Below, piece by piece: positions 54,215 through 63,799 of a DNA stretch of 64,000 nt. The position numbers and the translations under genes were made by a program. Source of the DNA: Ancylobacter oerskovii (GTDB taxonomy: Bacteria; Pseudomonadota; Alphaproteobacteria; Rhizobiales; Xanthobacteraceae). Location: positions 771,424 through 835,423 of the forward strand of contig NZ_JAHBGB010000044.1 of assembly GCF_018390555.1 (NCBI RefSeq), in the 5' to 3' direction. The first letter of the stretch is position 1; each line of letters opens with the position of its first letter. The notes under the pieces were generated by a model, which worked only from the letters and a program-made list of their open reading frames with translations, was not told the origin of the DNA and did not search any database.

Positions 54215-57200
54215 ATGGCCGAGGCGGATGTCGGATACGTCCATCTCCACCTTCATTCTTCCTATTCCCTGCTGGAAGGGGCGCTGCCGGTCGGCAAGCT
54301 CGCCGACCTCGCCAAGAAGGACCGCCAGCCGGCCATCGCGCTGACCGACACCGGCAATCTGTTCGGCGCGCTGGAATTCTCCGAGAAGATGGCCGGTGCC
54401 GGCATCCAGCCGATCGTCGGCTGCTCGCTCGCCATCGATTTCGGCGACCAGGCGGGCAGAGGGCCCGCCCATGCCCAGCGCCCGCGCATCGTCCTGCTGG
54501 CCGCCGACGAGACCGGCTGGGGCCATCTGATGGAGCTGGTGTCGCGCTCCTATCTCGATACGGCCGATGACGGCGCCCCTCATATCAAGGCCGAGTGGCT
54601 GGCGCCGCACCATGCCGGGCTCATCGCGCTCACCGGCGGGCCGGCCGGGCCGATCGACCGGGCCTTGGCGCTCGGCGCCGCCGATGTCGCGGCCCAGCGG
54701 CTGGAGGCGTTGAAGGAACTGTTCGGCGATCGGCTCTATGTCGAGATCCAGCGGCACGGCATCAGCGAGGAGCGGCGCGTCGAGCGGGCCCTCATCGAGC
54801 TCGCCTACCGGCTTGAGCTGCCGCTGGTCGCCGCCAACGAACCGTTCTTCGCCGCGCAGGACGACTACGAGGCGCATGATGCGCTGATCTGCATCGCCGA
54901 GGGACGCCTCGTCGCCGAGGACGGGCGCCGCCAGCTCACCCCGCAGCACCGCTTCCGCACCCGCGCGGAGATGATGGAGCTGTTCGCCGATCTGCCGGAG
55001 GCGCTCGCCAACACCATCGAGGTCGCGCAGCGCTGCGCCTATCGCCCGCGCACGGTGAAGCCGATCCTGCCGCGCTTCACCATGGAGCGCGACGAGGCGG
55101 AGGAGCTGCGCGTGCAGGCGGAGGAGGGGCTCGCCGCGCGCCTGAAGGTGCACGGCCCGGCGCCGGGGCTGACCGAGAAGGACTATGAGGACCGGCTCGC
55201 CTTCGAGCTCTCCATCATCGAGAAGATGAAGTTCCCCGGCTACTTCCTCATCGTGTCGGACTTCATCAAATGGGCGAAGGCGCACGGCATCCCGGTGGGA
55301 CCGGGGCGCGGCTCGGGCGCCGGTTCGCTGGTCGCCTATTCGCTGACCATCACCGACCTCGATCCGCTGCGCTTCGGCCTGCTGTTCGAGCGCTTCCTCA
55401 ATCCCGAGCGCGTGTCGATGCCGGACTTCGACATCGACTTTTGCCAGGAGCGCCGCGACGAGGTGATCCGCTATGTGCAGCAGCGCTATGGCCGCAACCA
55501 GGTGGCGCAGATCATCACCTTCGGTACGCTGCAGGCGCGCGGCGTGCTGCGCGACGTCGGCCGGGTGCTGGAGATGCCCTACGGCCAGGTCGACAAGCTG
55601 TGCAAGCTCGTCCCGCAGAACCCGGCCAATCCCATCTCGCTGAAGCAGGCGATCAATGACGAGCCGCGCCTGCAGGCCGAAGCCGAGGCCAATCCGGTGG
55701 TGAAGCGGGCCTTCGATATCGCCACCCGGCTCGAGGGGCTGAACCGCCACGCCTCCACCCACGCCGCCGGCATCGTGATCGGCGACCGGCCGCTGGCCAG
55801 GCTGGTGCCGCTCTATCGAGACCCGCGTTCCGACATGCCGGTGACGCAGTACAACATGAAGTGGGTCGAGCAGGCCGGGCTGGTGAAGTTCGACTTCCTC
55901 GGCCTGAAGACGCTCACCGTGCTGCAGACGGCGGTGCGGCTGATCGCCCAGCGCGGCATCGCGCTCGATCTCGGCACCATCCCGCTCGACGACAAGAAGA
56001 GCTACGCCATGCTCACCCGCGGCGAGACGGTGGGCGTGTTCCAGGTGGAAAGCGCCGGCATGCGGCGCGCCCTCGTCGACATGAAGCCGGACCGGCTGGA
56101 GGACATCATCGCGCTGGTGGCGCTCTATCGCCCCGGCCCCATGGCCAACATCCCCGTCTATTGCGCGGTGAAGAACGGGCAGGAGCAGGCGGTCTATGCC
56201 CATCCCGCGCTGGAGGGCAGCCTCAAGGAGACCTACGGCGTCATCATCTACCAGGAACAGGTGATGCAGATCGCCCAGACCCTGTCGGGCTATTCGCTCG
56301 GCGAGGCCGACCTGCTGCGCCGCGCCATGGGCAAGAAGATCCGCGCCGAGATGGACAAGCAGCGCGAGCGCTTCGTCGAGGGAGCCGTGGAGCGCGGCGT
56401 GCCCAAGGCCAAGGCGTCGGAGATCTTCGACCTGCTCGCCAAGTTCGCCGATTACGGCTTCAACAAGAGCCACGCGGCCGCCTATGCGCTGGTGTCGTAC
56501 CAGACCGCCTTCCTGAAGGCGAACTACGCCACCGAGTTCCTCGCCGCCTCGATGACGCTCGACATGGGCAACACCGACAAGCTGGCGGAATTCCGCCAGG
56601 ACGCGCAGCGGCTCGGCATCGAGGTGGTGCCGCCCTCGGTGAACCATTCGGGCCGGGAATTCGCGGTGAAGGACGGGCGCATCCTCTATGCGCTCGCCGC
56701 CATCAAGGGCGTCGGCCTGCAGGCGGTGGACGCCATCGTCGAGGCGCGTGGGGACAAGCCGTTCCGCGACCTCGCCGACTTCGCCGCCCGCATCAACGCC
56801 AAGGCGCTGAACAAGCGCACCATGGAGAGCCTGGTGAACGCCGGCGCCTTCGACGCGCTGGAGCCGAACCGTGCCCGTGCGGCGGCCGCCATCGAGGCGG
56901 TGCTCGGCCATGCGGCGGCGGCCGGCGCCGAGGCGGCGCTCGGCCAGGGCAACATGTTCGGCGGGCCCGCCATGTCGGCGGATCTGCGCATACCGAATGT
57001 CGAGGCGTGGCTGCCGGCGGAGAAGCTGCAGAAGGAATACGACGCCATCGGCTTCTTCCTCACCGGCCATCCGCTCGACGAATATGGCAAGGCGCTGGAG
57101 CGCTTCCGGGTGCAGCGCTGGAGCGATTTCGCCCGCTCGGTGCGCGCCGGCGCCAGTGCCGGGCGGCTTGCCGCCACCGTGGTGAGCAAGCAGGAGCGCC

Positions 57201-57649
57201 GCACCAAGACCGGCAACAAGATGGGCATTGTCGGCCTGTCCGATCCCTCGGGTCAGTTCGAGGCGGTGCTGTTCTCCGAATCGCTCAACCAGTTCCGCGA
57301 CCTCCTCGAGCCGGGACGGGCGCTGCTCCTGCACGTCGCCGCCGAATTGCAGGGCGAGGACGTGCGGGCGCGCATCCAGACCTGCGAGCCGCTCGACGAG
57401 GCCGCCTCCAAGATGCAGAAGGCGCTGCGCATCTTCCTGCGCTCGCCCGATCCGCTGGAAAGCGTGGCGTCGCGGCTCGGCTCGCTCGGCGGCGGGCGCG
57501 GCGATGGCGAGGTGGCCTTCGTCCTGCTGCTGGGCGAGAGCGGCGAGACCGAGGTGGAGGTGAAGCTGCCGGGCCGCTTCGGGCTGTCGCCGCAGATCGC
57601 CGGCGCCATCAAGGCGGTGCCCGGCGTGGTGGCGGTGGAGATGCACTGA
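54215..57649 (+). CDS. dnaE: DNA polymerase III alpha subunit (DnaE1)
   Basis: A 1144-residue replicative polymerase. The N-terminal PHP domain opens YVHLHLHSSYSLLEGALPVG. The palm carries PDFDIDFCQERRDEVI with catalytic D404 and D406 (E. coli D401/D403 equivalents). GPGRGSGAGSLVAYSLTITD and FNKSHAAAYALVSYQTAFLK are further family blocks. A helix-hairpin-helix region and C-terminal OB domain follow after about residue 840. The length and lolCD-dnaE order mark the housekeeping DnaE1, not the SOS mutagenesis polymerase DnaE2/ImuC, whose partners imuA-imuB are absent. AGGGAGGAAG precedes the ATG. No terminator separates it from the SOS peptide gene, so partial damage control is possible. Confidence 0.96.
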   Translation: MAEADVGYVHLHLHSSYSLLEGALPVGKLADLAKKDRQPAIALTDTGNLFGALEFSEKMAGAGIQPIVGCSLAIDFGDQAGRGPAHAQRPRIVLLAADETGWGHLMELVSRSYLDTADDGAPHIKAEWLAPHHAGLIALTGGPAGPIDRALALGAADVAAQRLEALKELFGDRLYVEIQRHGISEERRVERALIELAYRLELPLVAANEPFFAAQDDYEAHDALICIAEGRLVAEDGRRQLTPQHRFRTRAEMMELFADLPEALANTIEVAQRCAYRPRTVKPILPRFTMERDEAEELRVQAEEGLAARLKVHGPAPGLTEKDYEDRLAFELSIIEKMKFPGYFLIVSDFIKWAKAHGIPVGPGRGSGAGSLVAYSLTITDLDPLRFGLLFERFLNPERVSMPDFDIDFCQERRDEVIRYVQQRYGRNQVAQIITFGTLQARGVLRDVGRVLEMPYGQVDKLCKLVPQNPANPISLKQAINDEPRLQAEAEANPVVKRAFDIATRLEGLNRHASTHAAGIVIGDRPLARLVPLYRDPRSDMPVTQYNMKWVEQAGLVKFDFLGLKTLTVLQTAVRLIAQRGIALDLGTIPLDDKKSYAMLTRGETVGVFQVESAGMRRALVDMKPDRLEDIIALVALYRPGPMANIPVYCAVKNGQEQAVYAHPALEGSLKETYGVIIYQEQVMQIAQTLSGYSLGEADLLRRAMGKKIRAEMDKQRERFVEGAVERGVPKAKASEIFDLLAKFADYGFNKSHAAAYALVSYQTAFLKANYATEFLAASMTLDMGNTDKLAEFRQDAQRLGIEVVPPSVNHSGREFAVKDGRILYALAAIKGVGLQAVDAIVEARGDKPFRDLADFAARINAKALNKRTMESLVNAGAFDALEPNRARAAAAIEAVLGHAAAAGAEAALGQGNMFGGPAMSADLRIPNVEAWLPAEKLQKEYDAIGFFLTGHPLDEYGKALERFRVQRWSDFARSVRAGASAGRLAATVVSKQERRTKTGNKMGIVGLSDPSGQFEAVLFSESLNQFRDLLEPGRALLLHVAAELQGEDVRARIQTCEPLDEAASKMQKALRIFLRSPDPLESVASRLGSLGGGRGDGEVAFVLLLGESGETEVEVKLPGRFGLSPQIAGAIKAVPGVVAVEMH

Positions 57650-57655
57650 GCCCTG

Positions 57656-57684
57656 CGGCGGCGCGGAGCCTCCGCCGGCTTTTT
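57656..57684 (+). terminator. probable rho-independent terminator after dnaE
   Basis: CGGCGG (57656-57661) pairs with CCGCCG (57672-57677), followed by GGC and five Ts (57680-57684), right after the dnaE stop. The stem is short but GC-only. Confidence 0.6.
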
Positions 57685-57860
57685 CGTGGGCCTTGGCAAC
57701 GAAGTGCGCAGTCAAGAGGCCTCCTCCCGCCCTGATCACCACCGCTCCGCGATCCGGGAGGACAGGAGCCGCCGGACCGGGAAGAGCGTCGATTCCGTGG
57801 ATGGGAGGGCGCGCGGTACCGAATATTACCCGAGCCCCCTCGTTCGATGCCCTCGAGCCC

Positions 57861-57902
57861 CCTCATCCTGAGGTGCCCGGCCGCAGGCCGGGCCTCGAAG
57901 GA
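57861..57902. repeat. second copy of the CCTGAGGTGCCCGGCC palindromic repeat
   Basis: CCTCATCCTGAGGTGCCCGG (57861-57880) and CCGGGCCTCGAAGGA (57888-57902) match the closing unit of the cluster at 28972-29011 base for base, differing only in the loop (GCAGG here, TAG there). It lies in the 726-base gap between dnaE and rpsB, which holds no gene I can support. Confidence 0.8.
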
Positions 57903-57930
57903 GGCTCGTTCGGGTGCGCTTCCACGAGCC

Positions 57931-57990
57931 CGCGTTCGGCCTGCCTGCGCTCTGCCCGCCTGCGCTCTGCCCGCCCGCGTTCGGCCTGCC
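57931..57990. repeat. 15-bp tandem repeat in A-B-B-A order
   Basis: Four adjacent 15-base units: CGCGTTCGGCCTGCC at 57931 and 57976 flank two identical TGCGCTCTGCCCGCC at 57946 and 57961. The two unit types agree at 11 of 15 positions. Decaying similar sequence continues to about 58045. Probably a slippage-prone minisatellite. Confidence 0.8.
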
Positions 57991-58215
57991 CGCGTCCCGT
58001 TTTGTTTGTGCCCCGTTCTACCCGCGTCCCGGTTCGCCGGCGCCCCCGCGTGCCGCGAGACGGCGCATGCTGGCCGCGCCGCCCCTCGCGCACCCTCCGA
58101 GCAAGCACAATCCCCGGCCCGGTCGCGAGGATGCAGCCCGGCGCACCGCATGTCCGCAGGCCGGTTCGTCCTTCTGCCGCATCGTCCGCGGAGCGCGCGC
58201 CGCATCCCGCCACTC

Positions 58216-58244
58216 TTGCTTAACACCGCCACCTCGCGTATATG
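58216..58244 (+). promoter_or_regulatory. probable promoter of rpsB-tsf
   Basis: TTGCTT (58216-58221), exactly 17 bases, then TATATG (58239-58244). A start near 58251 leaves a leader of about 125 bases before rpsB, long enough for the S2-binding autoregulatory structure known in other bacteria. Confidence 0.65.
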
Positions 58245-58375
58245 CGCCGCCATCCCGCACGCGGACTTCGCGGCCGGGCTCTCTTCCCATGGTCGAGGCC
58301 CTTCGCCGCTCCGGTGCCGATGCCGAATTCCCGGCACGGCCATGTCCGCGGAGGCTAACCGGAAGAGAGACGACG

Positions 58376-59374
58376 ATGGCACTCCCCGATTTCACCATGC
58401 GCCAGCTGCTTGAAGCTGGTGTGCACTTTGGGCATCAGTCCCACCGCTGGAACCCGAAGATGGCTCCGTTCATCTTCGGCACCCGCAACAACATCCACAT
58501 CATCGACCTCGCCCAGACGGTGCCCTCGCTGGCCCGCGCGCTGCAGGCGGTGTCCGACACCGTGGCCCGTGGCGGCCGCGTGCTGTTCGTCGGCACCAAG
58601 CGCCAGGCGGCCGATGCCGTCGCCGATGCCGCCAAGCGTTCGGCGCAGTATTATGTGAACTCCCGTTGGCTCGGCGGCATGCTGACCAACTGGAAGACCA
58701 TCTCGCACTCCATCGCCCGGCTGAAGAAGCTCGAAGAGCTGCTCGCCGCCGGCGAGGGCGTCGGCTACACCAAGAAGGAGCGCCTGACGCTCCAGCGCGA
58801 GAAGGAAAAGCTCGATCGCGCGCTGGGCGGCATCCGCGACATGGGTGGCCTGCCGGACCTGCTGTTCGTGATCGACACCAACAAGGAAGACCTGGCGGTC
58901 GCCGAGGCGCGTCGCCTGGGCATCCCGGTGGCGGCGATCCTCGACACCAATTGCGACCCGGACGGCATCTCCTATCCGGTTCCGGGCAATGACGACGCCG
59001 GCCGCGCCATCAACCTCTATTGCGACCTGATCGCCCGTGCCGCCATCGACGGCATCGGCCGCGCCCAGGGCGATTTCGGTGTCGACATCGGCGCCGCCGA
59101 AGTGCCGATGATCGAGGACCTGCCGGCGGAGGCCGCCTGGTCGTCCTTCGAGCCGCTGTCCGGCCCGCGCGGCCCGGCCGACGACCTGAAGAAGCTGACC
59201 GGCGTTTCCCCGGCCATCGAGAAGAAGCTGACCGATCTCGGCATCTTCCACTTCTCGCAGATCGCCGGCCTCGACGCCGCCGACGCCCATCGCCTCGGCG
59301 AGGAAGTCGGCCTGCCGGGTCGCGTGGATGGCTGGGTCGCCCAGGCCAAGGAGCTGACCGCCGAGGTCGAGTGA
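58376..59374 (+). CDS. rpsB: 30S ribosomal protein S2 with C-terminal extension
   Basis: A 332-residue S2, about 90 residues longer than E. coli S2. The N-terminus [20 protein letters not shown] and the [20 protein letters not shown] block are diagnostic. The classical domain ends near residue 230. Residues about 269-332 form a helix-hairpin-helix-like domain ([20 protein letters not shown] then [20 protein letters not shown]), a known alphaproteobacterial S2 extension also resembling the L21 tail. GGAAGAGAG precedes the ATG. tsf follows 162 bases later after a GC-rich hairpin (59429-59455). Confidence 0.96.
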   Translation: MALPDFTMRQLLEAGVHFGHQSHRWNPKMAPFIFGTRNNIHIIDLAQTVPSLARALQAVSDTVARGGRVLFVGTKRQAADAVADAAKRSAQYYVNSRWLGGMLTNWKTISHSIARLKKLEELLAAGEGVGYTKKERLTLQREKEKLDRALGGIRDMGGLPDLLFVIDTNKEDLAVAEARRLGIPVAAILDTNCDPDGISYPVPGNDDAGRAINLYCDLIARAAIDGIGRAQGDFGVDIGAAEVPMIEDLPAEAAWSSFEPLSGPRGPADDLKKLTGVSPAIEKKLTDLGIFHFSQIAGLDAADAHRLGEEVGLPGRVDGWVAQAKELTAEVE

Positions 59375-59536
59375 CCGGGGCGTAAGGCTCGCGGCGGCCA
59401 TGGGCTGCCGCTCGGATCGTGAAGTCGCGGCCGGCCCGGAACCCTCCGGCCGGCCGTGTCGTCAAATGACACATGCACGAATGATACGTCGCTGGTGACA
59501 CCTGCGATTCGTGTCGATTGGAATGAGGAACGGGAT

Positions 59537-60460
59537 ATGGCCAACATCACCGCGGGCATGGTGAAGGAGCTGCGCGAGAAGACCGGCGCCGGCATGATGG
59601 ATTGCAAGAACGCGCTGGGCGAGGTCGAGGGCGACATCGAGGCCGCCATCGACTGGCTGCGCAAGAAGGGTCTTGCCAAGGCCGCCAAGAAGGCCGGCCG
59701 TGTCGCCGCCGAAGGCCTGATCGGCCTCGCGCTGGACGGCACCAAGGGCGTGGTGGTCGAGGTGAATTCCGAGACCGACTTCGTCGCCCGCAACGAGCAG
59801 TTCCAGGCGCTGGTGCGCAACATCGCCCAGGTGGCGCTCGCCGCCGGCGACGACGTCGCGGCCATCGGCGCGGCGGCCTATCCGGCCGGCGGCACCGTCA
59901 GCGAGGCGATCTCCAGCGCCGTCGCCACCATCGGCGAGCACATGAACCTGCGCCGCGCCAAGGAGCTCTCGGTGAATGCCGGCGTCGTCGCCAGCTACAT
60001 CCACGGCTCGGTGGGCGAGGGTCTCGGCAAGATCGGCGTGCTGGTCGCGCTGGAATCGACCGGCAAGGCCGATGAGCTGGCCGCCCTCGGCCGCCAGATC
60101 GCCATGCATGTCGCCGCCGCCAACCCGCAGGCGCTCGACGCCGCCGGCATCGACGCCGATGTCGTCGCCCGCGAGCGCGGCGTGCTGGCCGAGAAGGCCA
60201 AGGCCTCCGGCAAGCCGGACAACGTGGTCGAGAAGATCGTCGAGAGCGGCCTGAAGACTTTCTACAAGGAAGTCACCCTGGTCGAGCAGGCCTTCATCCA
60301 CGAGCCCTCCAAGACCGTCGCCCAGGCGGTGAAGGAGAGCGAGGGCAAGGTCGGCGCGCCGGTCAAGATCGCCGGCTTCGTGCGCTTCGCCCTCGGCGAG
60401 GGCGTGGAGAAGCAGGAGAGCGACTTCGCCGCCGAGGTCGCCGCCGCCGCCGGCGCCTGA
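59537..60460 (+). CDS. tsf: elongation factor Ts
   Basis: A 307-residue EF-Ts, the nucleotide exchange factor for EF-Tu. The UBA-like N-terminus [20 protein letters not shown] with [20 protein letters not shown] is clear, as is the core motif [19 protein letters not shown] 59537 follows GAGGAA; the in-frame ATG 81 bases upstream lies in an inverted-repeat leader (CACGAAT 59476, ATTCGTG 59507). It partners rpsB in the usual order and ends at a strong terminator. Confidence 0.97.
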   Translation: MANITAGMVKELREKTGAGMMDCKNALGEVEGDIEAAIDWLRKKGLAKAAKKAGRVAAEGLIGLALDGTKGVVVEVNSETDFVARNEQFQALVRNIAQVALAAGDDVAAIGAAAYPAGGTVSEAISSAVATIGEHMNLRRAKELSVNAGVVASYIHGSVGEGLGKIGVLVALESTGKADELAALGRQIAMHVAAANPQALDAAGIDADVVARERGVLAEKAKASGKPDNVVEKIVESGLKTFYKEVTLVEQAFIHEPSKTVAQAVKESEGKVGAPVKIAGFVRFALGEGVEKQESDFAAEVAAAAGA

Positions 60461-60487
60461 GACGCAGCACGCGTTTGTTGATAAGAC

Positions 60488-60522
60488 CACGCCGGGCCGC
60501 CACGAGGCGCCCGGCGTGTTTT
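60488..60522 (+). terminator. rho-independent terminator after tsf
   Basis: A perfect 10-bp stem CACGCCGGGC/GCCCGGCGTG (60488-60497 with 60509-60518), an 11-base loop and TTTT at 60519-60522. It separates rpsB-tsf from pyrH. Confidence 0.9.
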
Positions 60523-60571
60523 AGTATGGGGCGGGGCGTGTCGGCGCCGCGCGAAGCATGGAAGGTGCCTC

Positions 60572-61306
60572 ATGTCCGAAGCGGGCGAAGCGCAGGAAGT
60601 GTCCTACCGGCGCGTGCTGGTGAAGGTGTCCGGTGAGGCGCTGATGGGCAGCGAGGCGTTCGGCCTCCACTGGCCGACCATCGAGGGCATCGCCCGCGAT
60701 CTCGCCGATGCCCGCGAGGCGGGCGCCGAGGTGGCCGTGGTGGTGGGCGGCGGCAACATCCTGCGCGGCGCCAGTGTCGCCGGCCGCGGCCTCGACCGCG
60801 CCACCGCCGATCACATGGGCATGCTCGCCACGGTGATGAACGCCCTGGCGCTGGAGAAGGCGATCGAGGAGGCGGGATCGCCCGCCCGCACGCTTTCCGC
60901 CATCCCGATGCCGACCATCTGCGAGCCCTATGCCCGCCAGACCGCCTCGCGGCATTTGTCGCGCGGGCGCATCGTGGTGCTGGCCGGCGGCACCGGCAAT
61001 CCGTATTTCACCACCGATACCGGCGCCGTGCTGCGCGCCGCCGAGCTCGAATGCGACGCGGTGATGAAGGCGACCACCGTCGACGGCGTCTATACCGCCG
61101 ATCCCAAGCGCGACCCGTCCGCCACCCGCTATGAGCGGCTGACCCATGACGAGGCGCTCGCCAAGGATCTCAAGGTGATGGACGCCGCCGCTTTCGCGCT
61201 GGCGCGCGAGGCGAAGCTGCCGATCATCGTGTTCTCCATCCGCCAGCCCGGCGCCATCGAGGATGCGGTGCGCGGCCGGGGGCGTTCCACCACGGTGGCG
61301 CCCTAG
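60572..61306 (+). CDS. pyrH: UMP kinase
   Basis: A 244-residue amino-acid-kinase-family enzyme phosphorylating UMP to UDP, essential for nucleotide and envelope precursor supply. Blocks: [20 protein letters not shown] at the N-terminus, [30 protein letters not shown], and [20 protein letters not shown]. Length is typical. A hairpin (GCGGCAT/ATGCCGC, 61307-61323) directly follows the stop without a T-run; frr begins 159 bases on. Confidence 0.96.
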   Translation: MSEAGEAQEVSYRRVLVKVSGEALMGSEAFGLHWPTIEGIARDLADAREAGAEVAVVVGGGNILRGASVAGRGLDRATADHMGMLATVMNALALEKAIEEAGSPARTLSAIPMPTICEPYARQTASRHLSRGRIVVLAGGTGNPYFTTDTGAVLRAAELECDAVMKATTVDGVYTADPKRDPSATRYERLTHDEALAKDLKVMDAAAFALAREAKLPIIVFSIRQPGAIEDAVRGRGRSTTVAP

Positions 61307-61465
61307 GCGGCATGTCATGCCGCAATGCGGTATGGAATAAGGCGTCTGCGCGCTTGCCTCGCGCGGCAAACCATCTGATATAGCCGGGTCCCGGCCGTTT
61401 GCGGCGCTGGTGCCGCCATGCGGGCCGCGTCGTTCGGGCCCGGCGCAGCAAGAAGAGGGTTCGCT

Positions 61466-62029
61466 ATGAGCACTGGTCCGACCGATATTGCCGATCTGAA
61501 GCGCCGCATGCAGGGGGCCATCGGCGTCCTGAAGCAGGAACTGAGCGGCCTGCGCACCGGGCGCGCCTCGGCGAGCCTGCTGGAGCCGATCCAGGTGGAT
61601 GCCTATGGCTCGCACATGCCGCTGAACCAGTGCGCCTCGGTGAACGTGCCGGAGCCGCGCCTGCTCTCGGTGCAGGTGTGGGACCGCGGCATGGTGTCGG
61701 CGGTGGAGAAGGCGATCCGCGATTCCAATCTCGGCCTCAATCCGCAGACCGAGGGGCAGGTGATCCGCGTCCGCATCCCCGAGCTGACCCAGGATCGCCG
61801 CCAGGAACTGGTGAAGGTCGCCCACAAATATGCCGAGGCCGCGCGCGTCTCGGTGCGCCATGTGCGCCGCGACGGCATGGACAGCCTGAAGAAGGCGGAG
61901 AAGGACGGCGACATCAGCGCCGACGAGCAGACCCGCATGTCCGATCAGGTGCAGAAGGCGACCGACCAGTCGATCGCCGAGATCGATCAGGTGCTGTCGA
62001 CCAAGGAAAAGGAAATCCTGGCGGTTTGA
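61466..62029 (+). CDS. frr: ribosome recycling factor
   Basis: A 187-residue RRF that, with EF-G, splits post-termination ribosomes. Family blocks are [44 protein letters not shown] and the C-terminal [23 protein letters not shown] 61466 follows AGAGGG; an in-frame ATG 48 bases upstream adds residues absent in the family. uppS follows after 28 bases. Confidence 0.97.
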   Translation: MSTGPTDIADLKRRMQGAIGVLKQELSGLRTGRASASLLEPIQVDAYGSHMPLNQCASVNVPEPRLLSVQVWDRGMVSAVEKAIRDSNLGLNPQTEGQVIRVRIPELTQDRRQELVKVAHKYAEAARVSVRHVRRDGMDSLKKAEKDGDISADEQTRMSDQVQKATDQSIAEIDQVLSTKEKEILAV

Positions 62030-62057
62030 GCACGGGCCCGGCGGCGCGGAGGCCTCC

Positions 62058-62849
62058 TTGAAGATCGCGAAGTTCGAGGCGTCAGACGACGTATCGGAAG
62101 GGGGAGGGCAGCCGGTGGCCGGCGTGCCCGCCGGCCGTGCGCCGCGGCACGTCGCCATCATCATGGATGGCAATGGCCGCTGGGCGACCTCGCACGGCCT
62201 GCCGCGCTTCGAGGGGCATCGTCGCGGCGTCGAGGCGGTCCGGCGCACCATTGCCGCCGCCATCGACCTCGGTGTCGAGGCGCTGACCGTCTTCAGCTTC
62301 TCCAGCGAGAACTGGACCCGCCCCGAGGGCGAGGTCGACGAGCTGATGGGGCTGTTGAAGCTGTTCATCCGCAAGGATCTGCAGGACCTTCACGCCCGCA
62401 ACGTGCGGGTGCGCATCCTCGGCGAGGGGCATCCGCGCGACGGCGAGATCCAGGCGATGCTGCGCGAGACCGAGGCACTGACCGGCGGCAATACCGGGCT
62501 CACGCTGGCGGTCGCCTTCAATTACGGCTCGCAGAACGAGATCGCCCGTGCCGCCCGCGCCCTGGCGCGCGAGGTCGCGGCGGGGCGCCTGTCGCCGGAG
62601 GAGATCACCCCGGCGCGGCTCGCCGGTGCGCTCGACACCGCCGGCCTGCCGCCGCTCGACCTCGTCATCCGCACCAGCGGCGAGCAGCGGCTGTCCAACT
62701 TCCTGCTCTGGCAGGCGGCTTATGCCGAGCTGGTCTTCCTGCCGGTGCTGTGGCCGGATTTCGATCGCGGCTGGTTCGAGCGGGCGCTGCAGGAATTCGC
62801 CGGCCGCGAGCGCCGGTTCGGCGGCCTCGATGCGGCGGGGCGCTCGTGA
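62058..62849 (+). CDS. uppS: undecaprenyl diphosphate synthase (cis-prenyltransferase)
   Basis: A 263-residue enzyme condensing isopentenyl diphosphate onto farnesyl diphosphate to make the C55 lipid carrier for wall and surface polysaccharides. The catalytic block [20 protein letters not shown] holds the essential Asp. [13 protein letters not shown] and [20 protein letters not shown] complete the signature. TTG 62058, five bases after GGAGG, is the likely start; about 28 residues precede the first strand, somewhat long. The stop is two bases before the cdsA start codon. Confidence 0.95.
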   Translation: MKIAKFEASDDVSEGGGQPVAGVPAGRAPRHVAIIMDGNGRWATSHGLPRFEGHRRGVEAVRRTIAAAIDLGVEALTVFSFSSENWTRPEGEVDELMGLLKLFIRKDLQDLHARNVRVRILGEGHPRDGEIQAMLRETEALTGGNTGLTLAVAFNYGSQNEIARAARALAREVAAGRLSPEEITPARLAGALDTAGLPPLDLVIRTSGEQRLSNFLLWQAAYAELVFLPVLWPDFDRGWFERALQEFAGRERRFGGLDAAGRS

Positions 62850-62850
62850 C

Positions 62851-63669
62851 TTGAACATCGGTGCGGATTTCCTGCCTCGTCTGGGCTCGGCGCTGGTGCT
62901 GGGGCCGATGGTCATTGCCGCGGCGGCGTGGGGAGGGCGGCCTTTCGTCCTTCTGTGCTTCCTCGCCAGCCTGATGCTGCTGTGGGAATGGGCGAAGATG
63001 GTGCGGCTGCCGCGCCTGCCGGTGGTTCTCGGCCTGGGCGGCGGCGGCATCGCCTGCGCGCTGTTCGCGCTGGTGGCCGGTCCGCCGCAGCTGATTCTCG
63101 CGCTGCCGGCCGGGGCGCTGGCGGCGGCGCTCATGGTGCGGGGCGCGCTGTCGCTGCGGTTCTGGGCGCTGGTCGGCGTGTTCTACGCCGGCGCCCTGGC
63201 CTGCTCGTTGACCCTGCTGCGGCTCGATTCCGCGCTGGGGCTCGTCGCGGTAGTCTGGCTGCTGGCCGTGGTATGGACCACCGATGTCGCCGCCTATTTC
63301 TGCGGGAGGCTGATCGGCGGGCCGAAGCTGTGGCCGCGGGTGAGTCCCAACAAGACCTGGTCGGGCTCCATCGGCGGCGTGGTGTTCGCGGTGGCGGCGG
63401 GCATGCTGACCGTGCGGCTCGCCGGCGTCGATTCCGCCTTCTTCGCCGCCCCGGCGGCCTTTGCCGCCAGTATCTGCTGCCAGGCCGGCGACCTGTTCGA
63501 ATCGGCGATGAAGCGGCGCTTCGGAGTGAAGGATTCCGGCCATCTCATTCCCGGCCATGGCGGGCTGATGGACCGGCTGGACGGGCTGGTGGCGGCGGCG
63601 CTGCTCGCCGGGCTGATCGGCGTGCTGCGGCATCCCGCGGCGCCGGCCGCCGGCCTGCTGGTCTGGTGA
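62851..63669 (+). CDS. cdsA: phosphatidate cytidylyltransferase
   Basis: A 272-residue, multi-helix membrane enzyme making CDP-diacylglycerol for phospholipids. The C-terminal signature SAMKRRFGVKDSGHLIPGHG then GLMDRLD is exact. WTTDVAAYFCGRLIGG and VSPNKTWSGSIGG are supporting blocks. The start is taken as TTG 62851 (giving MNIGADFLPRLGSALVLGP), because no ATG or GTG lies in frame near the family N-terminus. It is coupled to uppS. In many relatives dxr follows; here the next gene is rseP. Confidence 0.94.
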   Translation: MNIGADFLPRLGSALVLGPMVIAAAAWGGRPFVLLCFLASLMLLWEWAKMVRLPRLPVVLGLGGGGIACALFALVAGPPQLILALPAGALAAALMVRGALSLRFWALVGVFYAGALACSLTLLRLDSALGLVAVVWLLAVVWTTDVAAYFCGRLIGGPKLWPRVSPNKTWSGSIGGVVFAVAAGMLTVRLAGVDSAFFAAPAAFAASICCQAGDLFESAMKRRFGVKDSGHLIPGHGGLMDRLDGLVAAALLAGLIGVLRHPAAPAAGLLVW

Positions 63670-63799
63670 ATGCGGCACGCCGCGCGGCAAATGTGGCGGG
63701 CTGCCGTTTCTCTGCCAAACTTGGCAGCGACATGATGATGGCAGCGTCCCTTGCGGGCCGGTTCCGGCCCGCGGTCGTCGTGCAGATGAGGAAAGCGAA

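Noticed and set aside
54215..57649. SOS mutagenesis polymerase DnaE2/ImuC, suggested by nearby LexA boxes
   Set aside because: Size, PHP and C-terminal domains and the lolCD-dnaE order are those of DnaE1, and imuA/imuB are absent.
57914..58213. Protein-coding gene in the dnaE-rpsB gap
   Set aside because: Frames on both strands are Arg/Pro/Ala-rich translations of repeats without ribosome-binding sites or motifs.
57914..58375. Long in-frame N-terminal extension of rpsB
   Set aside because: The extension is a Cys/Pro/Arg-rich translation of a tandem repeat and crosses the promoter. S2 proteins begin at [15 protein letters not shown], with a good ribosome-binding site at 58376.
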